From positions 2,973,425 through 3,037,424 of the forward strand of contig NZ_CP012401.1 of the NCBI RefSeq assembly GCF_001305595.1: a DNA stretch of 64,000 nucleotides, written 5' to 3'. Source of the DNA: Azospirillum thiophilum. GTDB taxonomy: Bacteria; Pseudomonadota; Alphaproteobacteria; Azospirillales; Azospirillaceae. Shown in pieces: positions 9,140 through 18,701 of this stretch (positions are counted from its first letter, which is position 1; every line of letters starts with the position of its first letter). Both the position numbers and the translations under genes were made by a program. The notes beneath the pieces were generated by a model. The model did no database searches, was not told the origin of the DNA, and saw nothing but the letters and a program-made list of their open reading frames with translations.

Positions 9140-9697
9140 CTAAAGCGCGATGCCGGCCGGCCGGCGCCGGATCGACTCAGCCTGGGCGCGGACATGGTCG
9201 AGATGCGGATTGATCGCCAGCGCCGCGTCGAAGGCCCGTAGCGCGGGTTTCTCGTCGCCCAGTGCCAGATAGACCAACCCCAGCTCGACCAGCGCCCCGA
9301 AATGCCGGGGCTCCAGCAACAGGGCGTGGCGCAGGTCGATCATCGCCGCGGTATAGTCGCCGATCATGTAGTGGGTGGCGGCACGCTTGTTCCACCCTTC
9401 GGCATAGGACGGATCGCGGGCGACCGCCGAATCGAAGGCACGCAACGCCGACTGATAATCGTCGCCGTTCAGGCTGAGCACACCCGCTCGCATGTCGCGA
9501 ACCATCGCCGGATCGGGATGTTCGAGCCAGAAGTCCCAGATATGCTCCTCCACCGATTCGGCATAGGCCGCATCGGTTGCGCTGCGCAGGGCATGGAAAA
9601 GACCGTCCAGACGCAGATTCCCCTGACCTGCCCCGGCCGGTACGCCGACGGTCATCAGCAAAAGCACAGTCAAGGAAAAGAAGCGGCGAATCAGCAT
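9140..9697 (-). CDS. Secreted tetratricopeptide-repeat protein
   Basis: Start chosen at the ATG at 9697, giving 185 residues with an N-terminal signal peptide (MLIRRFFSLTVLLLMTVGVP, cleavage near AGAGQG). The rest is three or more TPR units: GDDYQSALRAFDSAVARDPS, GDYTAAMIDLRHALLLEPRH and GDEKPALRAFDAALAINPHL. TPR folds act as protein-protein scaffolds in the periplasm. A similar architecture is common in alphaproteobacterial envelope proteins. Convergent with pyk; specific partner unknown. Confidence 0.8.
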   Translation of the reverse strand: MLIRRFFSLTVLLLMTVGVPAGAGQGNLRLDGLFHALRSATDAAYAESVEEHIWDFWLEHPDPAMVRDMRAGVLSLNGDDYQSALRAFDSAVARDPSYAEGWNKRAATHYMIGDYTAAMIDLRHALLLEPRHFGALVELGLVYLALGDEKPALRAFDAALAINPHLDHVRAQAESIRRRPAGIAL

Positions 9698-9877
9698 GCA
9701 CCAAATTTGGGCACGCAATCGACCCGCTGCCAACTGTTTTTTGGTTGCAAATCGTTACAAAGTTCGACAGCGGCCCGTGTCGGGAGGCCTTAACGCCGCC
9801 GGCCTATGACCGTTATGCCGTCGGTTCAGACTCCATCCTTTCGACGGGGCGGACTTGAAGCCGCCTCAAGCCGGTCC

Positions 9878-9917
9878 CAAAAAGACCGAAGGCCGGCGGA
9901 TCGCTCCGCCGGCCTTC
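9878..9917 (-). terminator. Rho-independent terminator of fusA
   Basis: Bases 9888-9900 and 9905-9917 form a perfect 13-bp stem with a four-base loop. On the minus strand a TTTTT run (rc of the A-run around 9879-9883) follows a few bases after the stem. Positioned about 65 bases downstream of the fusA stop. Confidence 0.85.
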
Positions 9918-9982
9918 GACTTTACCGGATTGGTCCTGACTGCAAGCCCCGATCGATCAACCGAGTCGAGCGGGGCAAGCGA

Positions 9983-12124
9983 TCAGGCGGCCTTGTTGCG
10001 GCCGGCCACGATTTCGTCGGTGACGTTGCGCGGCACCGGCTCGTAGTGGCTGAACTCCATCGTGTAGGACGCACGGCCCGAGGTCATGCCCCGCAGCTGG
10101 CCGATGTAGCCGAACATTTCGTTCAGCGGGACATTGGCCTCGACGGCGATGTTCGACCCACGCTCCAGCTGGCCCAGCACCGTGCCGCGGCGGCGGTTCA
10201 CGTCGCCGATCACGTCGCCGAGATAATCGTCGGGGGTGACGACCTCGACCTTCATCACCGGCTCCAGCAGGATCGGGCCGGCCTTGGGCAGAGCCTCGCG
10301 GAAGCAGGCCTTGGCGGCGATTTCGAAGGTCAGGGCGTTCGAGTCGACGTCGTGGTACTTGCCGTCCACCAGGCGGGCGCTGAAGTCGACGGTCGGATAG
10401 CCGGCGAGCACGCCGTCTTCCTTCTGCATCTCCAAGCCCTTCTTGACCGACGGGACATATTCGCGCGGAACCGTGCCGCCGACCGTCTCGTCGAGGAACT
10501 CGAAGCCCTCGCCACGCTCGCGCGGCGCGAAGACGATCTTCACCTCGGCGAACTGACCCGAACCGCCGGTCTGCTTCTTGTGGGTGTAGGTGTATTCGAC
10601 CGGCTTGGTGATCGTCTCGCGGTAGGCGACCTGGGGCTTGCCCATGTTGCCTTCCACGCCGAACTCCGTGCGCATGCGGTCGAGCGTCACTTCCAGGTGC
10701 AGCTCGCCCATGCCGCGCAGGATGGTCTGGCCGGTTTCACGGTCGGTCTCCAGACGGAGCGACGGATCGGCGCGGACCATCTTGCCGAGCGCGATCGAGA
10801 ACTTCTCCTGCTCGCCCTTGGTCTTCGGCTCGACCGAGACGCTGATGACGGGGTCCGGGAAACGCATGCGCTCCAGGATCACCGGGGCGGAGGCGTCGCA
10901 CAGCGTGTCGCCGGTCTCGGTCTCCTGCAGGGAGACGAGCGCGATGATGTCGCCGGCGCGGGCTTCCTCGATCGGGTTGGCGTCCTTCGCGTACATCTCG
11001 ACCATGCGGCCGATCTTCTCGCGCTTGCCGCGGGTCGAGTTCAGGATCGACATGCCCTTGGTCAGCACGCCCGAATAGACGCGGACGAAGGTCATCGAGC
11101 CGTAGGTGTCGTTCAGCACCTTGAAGGCCAGCGCCGAGAAGGGCGCGTCGTCGGAGCTGAGACGCTCGCCGTTCGGGTTGCCGTCCTCGTCCACCGTCTT
11201 GATCGCCTCGACATCGGTCGGGGCCGGCAGCAGGTCGACGACCGCGTCCAGAACCTGGCAGACGCCCTTGTTCTTGTAGGACGATCCGCAGAGCACGGGC
11301 GTGAAGGCGCTGGTGATGGTGCCCTTGCGCAGGCAGGCGCGCAGCACGTCGGCCGACGGATCCTCACCCGACTCCAGATAGGCTTCCATCGCCGCGTCGT
11401 CCTGCTCGAGCGCGGTGTCGACCAGCTCGGCGCGCAGCGCCGGGATGCTGGCGATGTTGTCCAGGTCTTCCTTGACGGTCAGGTTGAGCTTGGCCGCGAG
11501 ATCGTCGGTGATCTCCCAGATTTCCCACTTGGCGTCCTTGTCGTCGGAGAACCAGACATACGCCTTCATCTCGACGAGGTCGACCATGCCGCGGAAGTTG
11601 TCTTCCGAGCCGAGCGGAACCTGGATGCAGACCGGACGCGCGTTCAGGCGGGCCTTGATCATGCTGACGCAACGCTGGAAGTTCGCGCCCGAACGGTCCA
11701 TCTTGTTGACGTAGCAGATGCGCGGCACGTTGTAGTTGTCGGCCAGACGCCAGTTTGTCTCCGACTGCGGCTCCACGCCGGCGACGCCGTCGAACACCAC
11801 GACCGCGCCGTCGAGCACGCGGAGCGAACGGTTCACTTCGATGGTGAAGTCCACGTGGCCCGGGGTGTCGATGACGTTGATCTTCTTCTCGCGCCAGAAG
11901 GTCGAAACGGCGGCCGACTGAATGGTGATGCCGCGCTTCTGCTCCTGCTCCATGTAGTCGGTCGTCGTCGACGTCTTGAGATCCTTCGTCTCGTGCACGT
12001 CGATGATCGTGTGCTTGCGACCGGTGTAATACAGGATGCGCTCGGTGGTCGTCGTCTTGCCCGCGTCGACGTGGGCGATGATGCCGATGTTCCGAATATC
12101 AGACAGTGGCGTTTGGCGCGGCAT
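9983..12124 (-). CDS. fusA: Translation elongation factor G
   Basis: A 713-residue EF-G, the GTPase that drives ribosomal translocation and, with RRF, ribosome recycling. G-domain motifs are [20 protein letters not shown] (G1), the DTPGHVDFT segment (G3) and [13 protein letters not shown] (G4). Domains II-V are complete, with [14 protein letters not shown] and [19 protein letters not shown]. The gene is not in a str operon (no rpsL, rpsG or tuf nearby) and stands alone with its own terminator, so it could be a second copy or a relocated single copy; the rest of the genome is needed to tell. Confidence 0.96.
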   Translation of the reverse strand: MPRQTPLSDIRNIGIIAHVDAGKTTTTERILYYTGRKHTIIDVHETKDLKTSTTTDYMEQEQKRGITIQSAAVSTFWREKKINVIDTPGHVDFTIEVNRSLRVLDGAVVVFDGVAGVEPQSETNWRLADNYNVPRICYVNKMDRSGANFQRCVSMIKARLNARPVCIQVPLGSEDNFRGMVDLVEMKAYVWFSDDKDAKWEIWEITDDLAAKLNLTVKEDLDNIASIPALRAELVDTALEQDDAAMEAYLESGEDPSADVLRACLRKGTITSAFTPVLCGSSYKNKGVCQVLDAVVDLLPAPTDVEAIKTVDEDGNPNGERLSSDDAPFSALAFKVLNDTYGSMTFVRVYSGVLTKGMSILNSTRGKREKIGRMVEMYAKDANPIEEARAGDIIALVSLQETETGDTLCDASAPVILERMRFPDPVISVSVEPKTKGEQEKFSIALGKMVRADPSLRLETDRETGQTILRGMGELHLEVTLDRMRTEFGVEGNMGKPQVAYRETITKPVEYTYTHKKQTGGSGQFAEVKIVFAPRERGEGFEFLDETVGGTVPREYVPSVKKGLEMQKEDGVLAGYPTVDFSARLVDGKYHDVDSNALTFEIAAKACFREALPKAGPILLEPVMKVEVVTPDDYLGDVIGDVNRRRGTVLGQLERGSNIAVEANVPLNEMFGYIGQLRGMTSGRASYTMEFSHYEPVPRNVTDEIVAGRNKAA

Positions 12125-12153
12125 GTTGCGGTTCCATTGCAGTAACGCGGCAA

Positions 12154-12186
12154 CCGAAGCGCGACCGTCATGGTCGTCCGCTTCGG
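12154..12186 (-). other. Stem-loop in the fusA leader
   Basis: An imperfect hairpin: CCGAAGCG pairs with CGCTTCGG and the inner CGACC pairs with GGTCG, with a small bulge. It lies about 30 bases upstream of the fusA start codon and downstream of the RidA-like gene, so it could end the upstream transcript or lie in the fusA 5' leader. No T-run follows. Confidence 0.45.
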
Positions 12187-12353
12187 CGGCAGAGGTTGGT
12201 CGGGGTTTTACGGGCGATCTGTTAAGGCGTCATTAACATTCCGTAAACCGACAAGCGAATTTGTCGGGTTATTGAAGCGCGCGGCCCTCACAGCGTTCGG
12301 GCCACGCCGGCACACCCCAACCGAGGCTGCCGGGTCGCCCCGTTTCCACCGCC

Positions 12354-12701
12354 TTATTTGGCGGCGGTGACCTGAATTTCAACGAGATACTGGGGAGCGG
12401 CCAGCTTGGCTTCGACGGTGGCGCGGGCCGGCGGATTGGCCGGGTCGACCCAGGCCTCCCACGCCTTGTTCATCGCGCCGAAGCCGGCCATGTCCACCAG
12501 ATAGATGGTGGCCGACAGGAGCTTGCTCTTGTCGCTGCCCGCTTCCGCCAGCAAGGCGTCGATCTGGGCCAGGATTTGGGCGGTCTGACGTTCGACGTCG
12601 GGCGTCGGCTCGTCGGCGACCTGACCGGCGAGATAGACCGTGTCCTTATGGACGACCATCTGGCTCATGCGCGGTCCGGTGTGGAAGCGCTGGATCGACA
12701 T
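12354..12701 (-). CDS. RidA/YjgF-family protein
   Basis: A 115-residue protein of the RidA (YjgF/YER057c/UK114) superfamily, whose founding members hydrolyse reactive enamine/imine intermediates. It begins MSIQRFHTGPRMSQMVVHKD and continues with VYLAGQVADEPTPDVERQTA, KSKLLSATIYLVDMAGFGAM and ends PQYLVEIQVTAAK. The catalytic Arg that canonical RidA has in the R-x-x-V/I-E segment near the C-terminus is represented by PARATVEAKLA, so the Arg is present. This looks like one of the other Rid subgroups rather than strict RidA. The ATG at 12701 was chosen over an in-frame upstream start because the family begins here. Confidence 0.85.
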   Translation of the reverse strand: MSIQRFHTGPRMSQMVVHKDTVYLAGQVADEPTPDVERQTAQILAQIDALLAEAGSDKSKLLSATIYLVDMAGFGAMNKAWEAWVDPANPPARATVEAKLAAPQYLVEIQVTAAK

Positions 12702-12796
12702 GACGGAAAGACTCCGGGTTCCGGGGCTGAAAAAAGACGCGCGTACCTCTATGCCATTCGGGGCCGCGCGCGAAGCGAAAAATGCGCATCCCCCGT

Positions 12797-13609
12797 TCAA
12801 GGCTGCCCTACGGCACTTTCCCTCGCCAAAATTGCGGCAAAGCGCGCGGCCGGCACCGCGAAATTGCGCACGGCAGGCGTGGTCCCGGCGGCGACCCCGA
12901 CTCCGGCGACCGCCCAGCCAACCCCGCTCCGCACCAGCAACGGTCCGCCGCTGGTTCCGCGCGTCGCGTCGCAGTCATGCACCAGCAGGCCGGATGCCGT
13001 TCCCAGCACATGGCAGTCGCGGTCGGCCATCAGGATCTGCGCCCGGTCCTGGCTGTAGCCGCCCAGCATCACCGCCGTCCCGGCCGGCAGGGGTGCCGCC
13101 GCCACCGGCAGGGCCGGAGCCGAGTCCGGAGCCGGCCCGTCCAGGGTCAGCACCGCCCAGTCGGTCGAGGCGTCCGGGCGCGCGGCGGCCGGATCGTAGG
13201 CGGGATCGGTCGCCACGCGCGCCACCGTCACATGGCGGCTGAACGCGCCGCGGTCATAGCCGAACAGCACATGCAGCGACGAGGCCGCCAGGAAGCGCCG
13301 GGTGCGCGGATTGAACAGGCAATGGCCGGCGGTCACGACGGTGCGCGGCCCCACCAGCGCACCGGTGCAGCGTCCCGCCAGATTGGTCTGCACCCGCACC
13401 ACGCCGTTCCAGGGCTCCGTCGCGGCGTCCACCGGAGCGCGCCGGTCGCCCGGCCCGACGCCCGGCAGCAGCGGCCGCTCCGCCCCGGCGGCAGTGGTTG
13501 TCGCCGCCGGGAACGCCGACAGCAGCACAAGCGCGAGCGACGCCCCAAGGCCACGCCGAAGCCGATATCCGGGTCGCGCATGTTCTTGCTCCGTTTCCCT
13601 CAATCCCAT
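12797..13609 (-). CDS. Secreted trypsin-like serine protease
   Basis: A 270-residue protein with an N-terminal signal segment (LRRGLGASLALVLLSAFPAA) and an S1-type peptidase domain. The catalytic triad is visible as TAGHC (His), STDWAVL (Asp) and GTSGGP (Ser). Four Cys (GRCTG, GHC, DRDCHV, HDCDAT) can form the two disulfides usual for the fold. There is no PDZ domain, so it is not a DegP-type chaperone-protease. Start taken as the ATG at 13609, only 12 bases from the divergent topoisomerase start, so the two genes share a very short promoter region. Substrate unknown. Confidence 0.85.
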   Translation of the reverse strand: MGLRETEQEHARPGYRLRRGLGASLALVLLSAFPAATTTAAGAERPLLPGVGPGDRRAPVDAATEPWNGVVRVQTNLAGRCTGALVGPRTVVTAGHCLFNPRTRRFLAASSLHVLFGYDRGAFSRHVTVARVATDPAYDPAAARPDASTDWAVLTLDGPAPDSAPALPVAAAPLPAGTAVMLGGYSQDRAQILMADRDCHVLGTASGLLVHDCDATRGTSGGPLLVRSGVGWAVAGVGVAAGTTPAVRNFAVPAARFAAILARESAVGQP

Positions 13610-13621
13610 ATCCTCCAGAGC

Positions 13622-15901
13622 ATGACGACGCTGATCATCACCGAGAAATCCAGTCAGGCAAAAGACCTGCGTTCCGCGCTGGGCGACCGTTACGGCCGCA
13701 TCCTGCCGGCCGAGGGCCATCTGCTGCGGCTTGCCGAACCGGACGAGGTCGATCCGGCCTGGAAGCGCTGGTCGCCGACCCTGCTGAAACCGGACGGGCT
13801 CTATCCGACCCGGCCGGACCAGTGCGGCAACAAGGCGGCGAAGCTGCAGGCGATCACCGCGGCGCTGCGCGCCTGCGACGAGGTGATCCTCGCCACCGAC
13901 TGCGACCGTGAAGGGCAGTTGATCGGCCAGGAGATCCTGGAGCATACCGGCTTTCGCGGCAAGGTGCGCCGCGCGCTTTTCACGGCCCAGGACCCCAAGA
14001 CCCTGCGCGACGCCTTCGCCGCGCTGAGGCCCAACGACCAGATGCGGCCGTTGTACGAGGCGGCGGTGGCGCGCCAGCAGGCCGACCAGATCTACAACCT
14101 CTCGCTGACCCGCACCGCGACCAAGACGCTGCTGGCGCCCGGCACGCGCGGCGTGATCGGCATCGGCCGGGTGAAGACCCCGACGCTCGCCATCGTCTGC
14201 CTGCGCGAGCTGGAGATCCGCAACTTCAAGCCGGAGGATTATTTCGAGGTGGTGGCGACCGCCACCGCCGCCGGCGGCAGCTTCCGGATGCGCCACGCCC
14301 CGGCGCCCAAGGACCGCATCAAGGACCGCGCCGCGGCCGAGGCCATCGCCCGCGCCGCCGACCACCACCGCGGCCCGCTGACCGTGACGGTGGAGGAGAA
14401 GCGGCAGGCACCGCCCAAGCTCTACGACCTGCCGTCGCTGCAGAAGACCTGCGGCCAGCGCTGGGGCTGGACCGCCGACCGCACCCTGTCGGTGGCGCAG
14501 GAGCTGTATGACGGCGACGGGAAGAAGCTGATCACCTATCCGCGCGCCGAGGCCCGTTATCTGTCGGAGAACCAGATCGCCGACGCGCCGGCCATCGTCG
14601 GGGCGCTGACCCGGCTGCGCGGCTTCGCCCATCTCCACGACCACATGGATGTCCGGCGGCCGGTGATCCGCAAGGGCAAGTCCGGCCATTTCTGCGACAA
14701 GGCGCTGGAGGGGGTGTCGCACCACGCGGTGATTCCCAACGTCAACGTGCTGGACGACCTCGAACCCCGCCTGGCCCGGCTGACCGACGACGAGAAGCGG
14801 CTGTTCGCGCTGGTCTGCCGCTCCTACCTCGCCGCGGTGATGCCGGATTACGAATATCGGCAGACGGGCGTCACCATGGCGGTGCCGGTGCCATCGCCGG
14901 TGCCATCGCCCGGGCCATCACCAAGTGGGGCAAAGCCGGTCGCCTTCCGCGCCGTCGGCCGCATCCCGCTGAAGTTGGGCTGGAAGGCCGCCTTCGGTTC
15001 GGCGGAGAGCGACGACCGGGCCGGCGGCAAGCCGGAGGAGGAGGCCGAACAAACCCTGCCGCCCTTGACCGACGGCGAACCGGCGACCTTGACCGACCCG
15101 AAGGTGGAGGCCAAGCGCACCCAGGCCCCGCCGCGCTACAATGAGGGCACGCTGGTCGACGCCATGCAGAACGCCTGGCGGTTCGTCGAGGATCCGGTTC
15201 TGCGCGACCGGCTGAAGGAGGCGAAGGGAATCGGCACCCCCGCCACCCGCGCCGAGGTCATCAAGGGCCTGCGCAAACAGAGCCTGCTGGATGCCGACGG
15301 CAAATGGCTGATGCCGACCCCCGCCGGGCTGCATCTGTTCGAAACCCTGCGCGCCGCCGCCCCGACCCTGGTCGATCCCGGCACCACGGCGCTGTGGGAG
15401 ATGAAGCTGGACGAGGTGGTGACCGGCCGTGCCGATTTCCGCGCGGTGATCGATGCCATCGCAACCGAGGCCGGCCGGCTGATCGGCGCACTGGTCGGTC
15501 AGCGCGGCGCCGCCCTCGATTTGGGCCTGCCCGCCCCGAAGGCGCGCTTTGCCCGGCGTGGCGCGCCCGCCCGCTCCGCTACCGCGGCAAGCCCGGGGGA
15601 AAAGCCGGCCCCACGCCGGCGCACACGCAAGGCGGCCGCTCCTGCGGACGCGATGGCGGCGGAAACGGCACCAAAGCCCCGTCGTGCCCGCAAGACGAAG
15701 GCACCGCCCGTCGCCGAGCCGCCTGTCATGCCCATGCATGACACGCCGTCGGCGCAAGACGCGCGCCGGCGCCGCGAGCCGACCGAGCGGATGGTGTCCT
15801 TCGCCCGCAGTCTGGCGGAACGCAAGGGCGTTGCCCTGCCCGCCGCTTGCCTGAGCGATTTCGACGAGTGCCGCGGCTTCCTTGACCGGCATGCCCGCTG
15901 A
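13622..15901 (+). CDS. topB: Type IA DNA topoisomerase (topoisomerase III-like)
   Basis: A 759-residue type IA topoisomerase that relaxes or decatenates DNA through a 5'-phosphotyrosyl link. The TOPRIM domain opens with MTTLIITEKSSQAKDLRSAL and carries ILATDCDREGQLIGQEIL; the active-site Tyr is in LITYPRAEARYLSE. A Pro-Ser low-complexity insert (PVPSPVPSPGPSPSG) sits at about 14884-14930. The tail after about residue 640 is rich in Lys/Arg/Ala/Pro, a DNA-binding extension, and ends with a conserved-looking small motif (PTERMVSFARSLAERKGVAL). No zinc fingers are seen. Chromosomal context is ordinary, so this need not be plasmid-derived. Confidence 0.92.
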   Translation: MTTLIITEKSSQAKDLRSALGDRYGRILPAEGHLLRLAEPDEVDPAWKRWSPTLLKPDGLYPTRPDQCGNKAAKLQAITAALRACDEVILATDCDREGQLIGQEILEHTGFRGKVRRALFTAQDPKTLRDAFAALRPNDQMRPLYEAAVARQQADQIYNLSLTRTATKTLLAPGTRGVIGIGRVKTPTLAIVCLRELEIRNFKPEDYFEVVATATAAGGSFRMRHAPAPKDRIKDRAAAEAIARAADHHRGPLTVTVEEKRQAPPKLYDLPSLQKTCGQRWGWTADRTLSVAQELYDGDGKKLITYPRAEARYLSENQIADAPAIVGALTRLRGFAHLHDHMDVRRPVIRKGKSGHFCDKALEGVSHHAVIPNVNVLDDLEPRLARLTDDEKRLFALVCRSYLAAVMPDYEYRQTGVTMAVPVPSPVPSPGPSPSGAKPVAFRAVGRIPLKLGWKAAFGSAESDDRAGGKPEEEAEQTLPPLTDGEPATLTDPKVEAKRTQAPPRYNEGTLVDAMQNAWRFVEDPVLRDRLKEAKGIGTPATRAEVIKGLRKQSLLDADGKWLMPTPAGLHLFETLRAAAPTLVDPGTTALWEMKLDEVVTGRADFRAVIDAIATEAGRLIGALVGQRGAALDLGLPAPKARFARRGAPARSATAASPGEKPAPRRRTRKAAAPADAMAAETAPKPRRARKTKAPPVAEPPVMPMHDTPSAQDARRRREPTERMVSFARSLAERKGVALPAACLSDFDECRGFLDRHAR

Positions 15902-16015
15902 TACGGTCTGCCGGTCCCTTCCCTGCCGGGACTCCGCTCGCAGGACGCGGAAGCGCCGACGAAATTTCCAGGCCGAATTCGGACCATGGTGGGCTTGCAG
16001 TTCGGTGACCGACCG

Positions 16016-16345
16016 CTATCGCATCGCCTTCTTCTCTCGGCTGCTCCAGACGGCGGCCTCCCACGCGCGGCCGAGTTCGAAGAGGCCGGAACATCCCAGC
16101 TTCTGCATGATGTGGGCACGATGGCATTCCACGGTCTTGAAGCTGATGCCAAGATCGAGGCCGATGGTCTTGGAACTCTTGCCGGCGACCAGGCGCACCA
16201 GCACGTCGACCTCGCGCGCCGTCAACTGCGTGAGGCGCGCCACCATGTCCCGTCCGCGGCAATGGGACGAACCGACCTCCGCCTTCAGCGCCATACCGAC
16301 CGGGCTGGCCGGCGGCAAGGTCGGCTCGATGCAGGACATCAGCAT
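16016..16345 (-). CDS. LuxR/FixJ-type helix-turn-helix protein without a receiver domain
   Basis: Start taken as the ATG at 16345, giving 109 residues. The C-terminal two thirds is a GerE/LuxR DNA-binding domain: LTQLTAREVDVLVRLVAGKS followed by SKTIGLDLGISFKTVECHRA and HIMQKLGCSGLFELGRAW, which closely follows the FixJ output domain. The usual N-terminal receiver domain is missing; only about 30 residues precede the HTH. It overlaps the end of the gene at 16339 by seven bases, suggesting translational coupling. Target unknown. Confidence 0.75.
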   Translation of the reverse strand: MLMSCIEPTLPPASPVGMALKAEVGSSHCRGRDMVARLTQLTAREVDVLVRLVAGKSSKTIGLDLGISFKTVECHRAHIMQKLGCSGLFELGRAWEAAVWSSREKKAMR

Positions 16346-16818
16346 CGCCTCACCGCCATGGACGTCAGGGACCGGACGGCGGCGACATAGGCGGCCTCCA
16401 GCGTCGGCTGGGGTGCGGACTGCAGGCGGCACCGCGTGGAGTCGGCGCAGTGGGCCACGAAGGCAAAGGCGGCGCCGTGGTCGGCATCGTGCAGGATGTC
16501 GGCCTGAATGCCTGTGATGGGCGACGCCGGACGGCCGGGCTGCTCGCCGACCACCCGCCCGCGCGCCGCCCGCACCAGCTGCTCGATGGCGTTTTCGATG
16601 GTCAGGCCGTCGTGGCCGGCGGCGATGGAGTCGCCGCAGCGTTGTTCAAGCAGGGTCGCTCGCGTCTCGCACCGCTCGGCGTCCTCCAACAGCATGGAGA
16701 TGCGGCCGGCCGAGGCGCGGTCGATCATTTCCAGCGCGTCGGTACGATCATCAGCCGCCCGCTGCCGAAGCTGATCGACGGACAAATGATCGATATACGG
16801 TAATTGTGCGTCGGGCAT
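16339..16818 (-). CDS. Hypothetical protein coupled to the HTH gene
   Basis: The likely start at 16818 (MPDAQLPYIDHLSVDQLRQR) has an AAGGG box six bases upstream; an earlier ATG at 16869 is possible. The 159-residue product is soluble, mainly helical and rich in Ala/Arg, with LEDAERCETRATLLEQRCGD as a likely amphipathic helix. There is no signal peptide or membrane helix. I do not recognise a family. Its end overlaps the start of the downstream HTH protein, so the pair may work together, for instance as a sensor or partner of the regulator (inference). Confidence 0.55.
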   Translation of the reverse strand: MPDAQLPYIDHLSVDQLRQRAADDRTDALEMIDRASAGRISMLLEDAERCETRATLLEQRCGDSIAAGHDGLTIENAIEQLVRAARGRVVGEQPGRPASPITGIQADILHDADHGAAFAFVAHCADSTRCRLQSAPQPTLEAAYVAAVRSLTSMAVRRC

Positions 16819-16974
16819 ACGCTTGCCCTTGCTCCCGCCGACTACAGCGGTATGCTGGTGGTTGATCATCATGGCTCCAAGGCGATGCGTGATCGGTTCG
16901 ATTCGGTCAGAGGTTGCCCGATCGGACGGCGGCGCCCGCCTGGGCCAACAGGCGGGCGCATGCCGTGCGCAGGC

Positions 16975-17427
16975 TTACGCGGCTTTGGCCGTTAGCGGAT
17001 CCTCCGGGTCCCAAGGTTGGCTGGGAGCGCGGTAGCACTCGGCCCCCGCCATCTCGTCGTTGGCGGCATAGGCGTCGACAGGCATCTGATGCCCGTATGG
17101 CACAAGCGCGCGCGTCAGGTCGTAGGCATCCTGAAACGGTCCCGTACGGTAGACTCCGGGGTCATGGTCCATGATGTGCCCGGCGACGGCGATGCAGTCG
17201 CGCGCATATTTGGCCGGACGCAGCATGTGCGCGTGCCATGCCAGATCGCACAGATGCGTGGGCACCAGGGGCTTCTCCGGATAGGCCGCGCAGGCTGCGA
17301 AGAACTCCCGATACTGGGCGACCGAGCGTCGGGCGCGCTCTTCGTCCACGCCTCGCTCAATCAGATCGGACACCAGCACTTCGAGGTCCAGCACGGTCGT
17401 CGCTGCCATCTTTTCCGCAATGCTCAA
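16975..17427 (-). CDS. Small protein resembling the conserved domain of glycine-rich domain-containing (GRDP/DUF1399) proteins
   Basis: A 150-residue soluble protein. The central part, LVPTHLCDLAWHAHMLRPAK followed by YARDCIAVAGHIMDHDP, has the pattern D-x2-W-H-x-H (residues 61-67), then Y74, C78, H84 and DHDP (87-90). I recall this pattern from short bacterial relatives of plant GRDP proteins. The His/Cys/Asp set could bind a metal, but no function is established for this branch. It starts 10 bases after the LuxR regulator gene at 17438 ends, on the same strand, so the two are very probably one transcription unit. Confidence 0.65.
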   Translation of the reverse strand: MSIAEKMAATTVLDLEVLVSDLIERGVDEERARRSVAQYREFFAACAAYPEKPLVPTHLCDLAWHAHMLRPAKYARDCIAVAGHIMDHDPGVYRTGPFQDAYDLTRALVPYGHQMPVDAYAANDEMAGAECYRAPSQPWDPEDPLTAKAA

Positions 17428-17437
17428 AACTCACCTC

Positions 17438-18517
17438 CTATCGTTTGCCGCAATTCCGGGCGGCCCCGGCAATGGACGAAAGCAACGCGGCAAAACGTGA
17501 AAGCCGCGTCTGGGTGCTCCCGCCAATGATACTGTCGAGGCGACCCATGCCGCCCTTGAGTTGGGTTCGAATCGTCTCTTTCGATTTATCGAGCTTTTTT
17601 GCGGCATCTTCCGGCGAAAGGCCGGACGCCACCAGGGCGGCGGCCTCGGACTGGGCCTCGGTCAGCCCGAAGTCCCTATACAGCACATCGGCCAGGGCTT
17701 CGGGCTCCAACGCGACGGGAGCCACCACGAGGACGGCGGCACCAGCCAGCGCGCCCACTCCTTGGGATATCGACAGAATGTGCGGGTCGCCGCGCCCGCG
17801 ACGGACGCACATTGTGACGCTTCGGCGGCCTGGCCAACCGAGTGCGGCCGAGGCAACGGCCTTGCTCAAGTGCTGTGCATCGACACAATCGTCTGCTCGC
17901 AGACGCCCGCCGTCGTCGATCACGAAACCGTCGCCATGAGACAACAGCACTGAGAATGCTGCGTTCTTATATCGGACGCGCCCCTCAGGTCCTAGGACCG
18001 CAATCGCCAAGTCGATGCTGTCGAGTACCGCAGCACGCTGGGCCATTTCCTCCCGTCGACGAAGAGCTTCGAGCAGGCCGAATGCAGGGATCTCATCATC
18101 GAAGAAGCTGCTAAGTCCAATGTGCTTTGGCTCTGCCCTGATCTGAATGCTCCACCCACTGTGGTGCATCCAATGCAAGCACATCTGCGGAATTGGAAAA
18201 GTCCGGATGAATTCCATTCGTTCAACCCGACGCCGCATCTTTGTCCGTGCGAGCTTATCAGACGGAGACTCTTGCAGAATGGCGCCAGCCGCCACCTCGT
18301 GCTTCAACGAGGTGAGAAGCAGGTCGTCGAATGTCTGTTGCCGGCTGAAATCGACGAAGCTATACACGCGCCGCATATGGTCGCTTGCAAAGCTCAATCT
18401 ATCGCTGTCATCGAACACGGCCGCGCTAGAGCCTATGCGGACTGCCAGTGCAGCCATTTCTGCCAAAGAGGGTGGCGTGTCAGATGACAAATCCATTGCG
18501 AGCATGATGGCGCCCAT
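17438..18517 (-). CDS. LuxR-family transcriptional regulator with PAS-like sensor region
   Basis: A 359-residue regulator. The C-terminal domain is a LuxR-type HTH: FGLTEAQSEAAALVASGLSP, EDAAKKLDKSKETIRTQLKG and GMGRLDSI. The middle (about residues 160-260) contains VLDSIDLAIAVLGPEGRVRY and KNAAFSVLLSHGDGFVIDDG, the form of a degenerate PAS domain common in this class. The N-terminus has no membrane helix, so the signal is sensed in the cytoplasm. The 5' part is less GC-rich than the surroundings. It probably heads an operon with the GRDP-like gene at 16975. Confidence 0.85.
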   Translation of the reverse strand: MGAIMLAMDLSSDTPPSLAEMAALAVRIGSSAAVFDDSDRLSFASDHMRRVYSFVDFSRQQTFDDLLLTSLKHEVAAGAILQESPSDKLARTKMRRRVERMEFIRTFPIPQMCLHWMHHSGWSIQIRAEPKHIGLSSFFDDEIPAFGLLEALRRREEMAQRAAVLDSIDLAIAVLGPEGRVRYKNAAFSVLLSHGDGFVIDDGGRLRADDCVDAQHLSKAVASAALGWPGRRSVTMCVRRGRGDPHILSISQGVGALAGAAVLVVAPVALEPEALADVLYRDFGLTEAQSEAAALVASGLSPEDAAKKLDKSKETIRTQLKGGMGRLDSIIGGSTQTRLSRFAALLSSIAGAARNCGKR

Positions 18518-18701
18518 ATGAGAGCTATTTCGCCATCATATCCATCTATTTTCGCCCTATCATCACCCAAATGGGTCAGGACCTACAATCGATACACGTT
18601 CCATGCGGAAGTCATACTCGGGTATATCAGTGCGGTCGCAGCCGATAACAATCTTGCTCAATACACTAAGCCGCGCGCAGTCGCTTAGAAGCGTAACTTT
18701 T

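Noticed and set aside
12797..15901. Topoisomerase III gene as part of a plasmid-like or ICE element.
   Set aside because: Although topB often travels with such elements, no relaxase, T4SS, integrase or repeat lies near, and the base composition is like that of the host.
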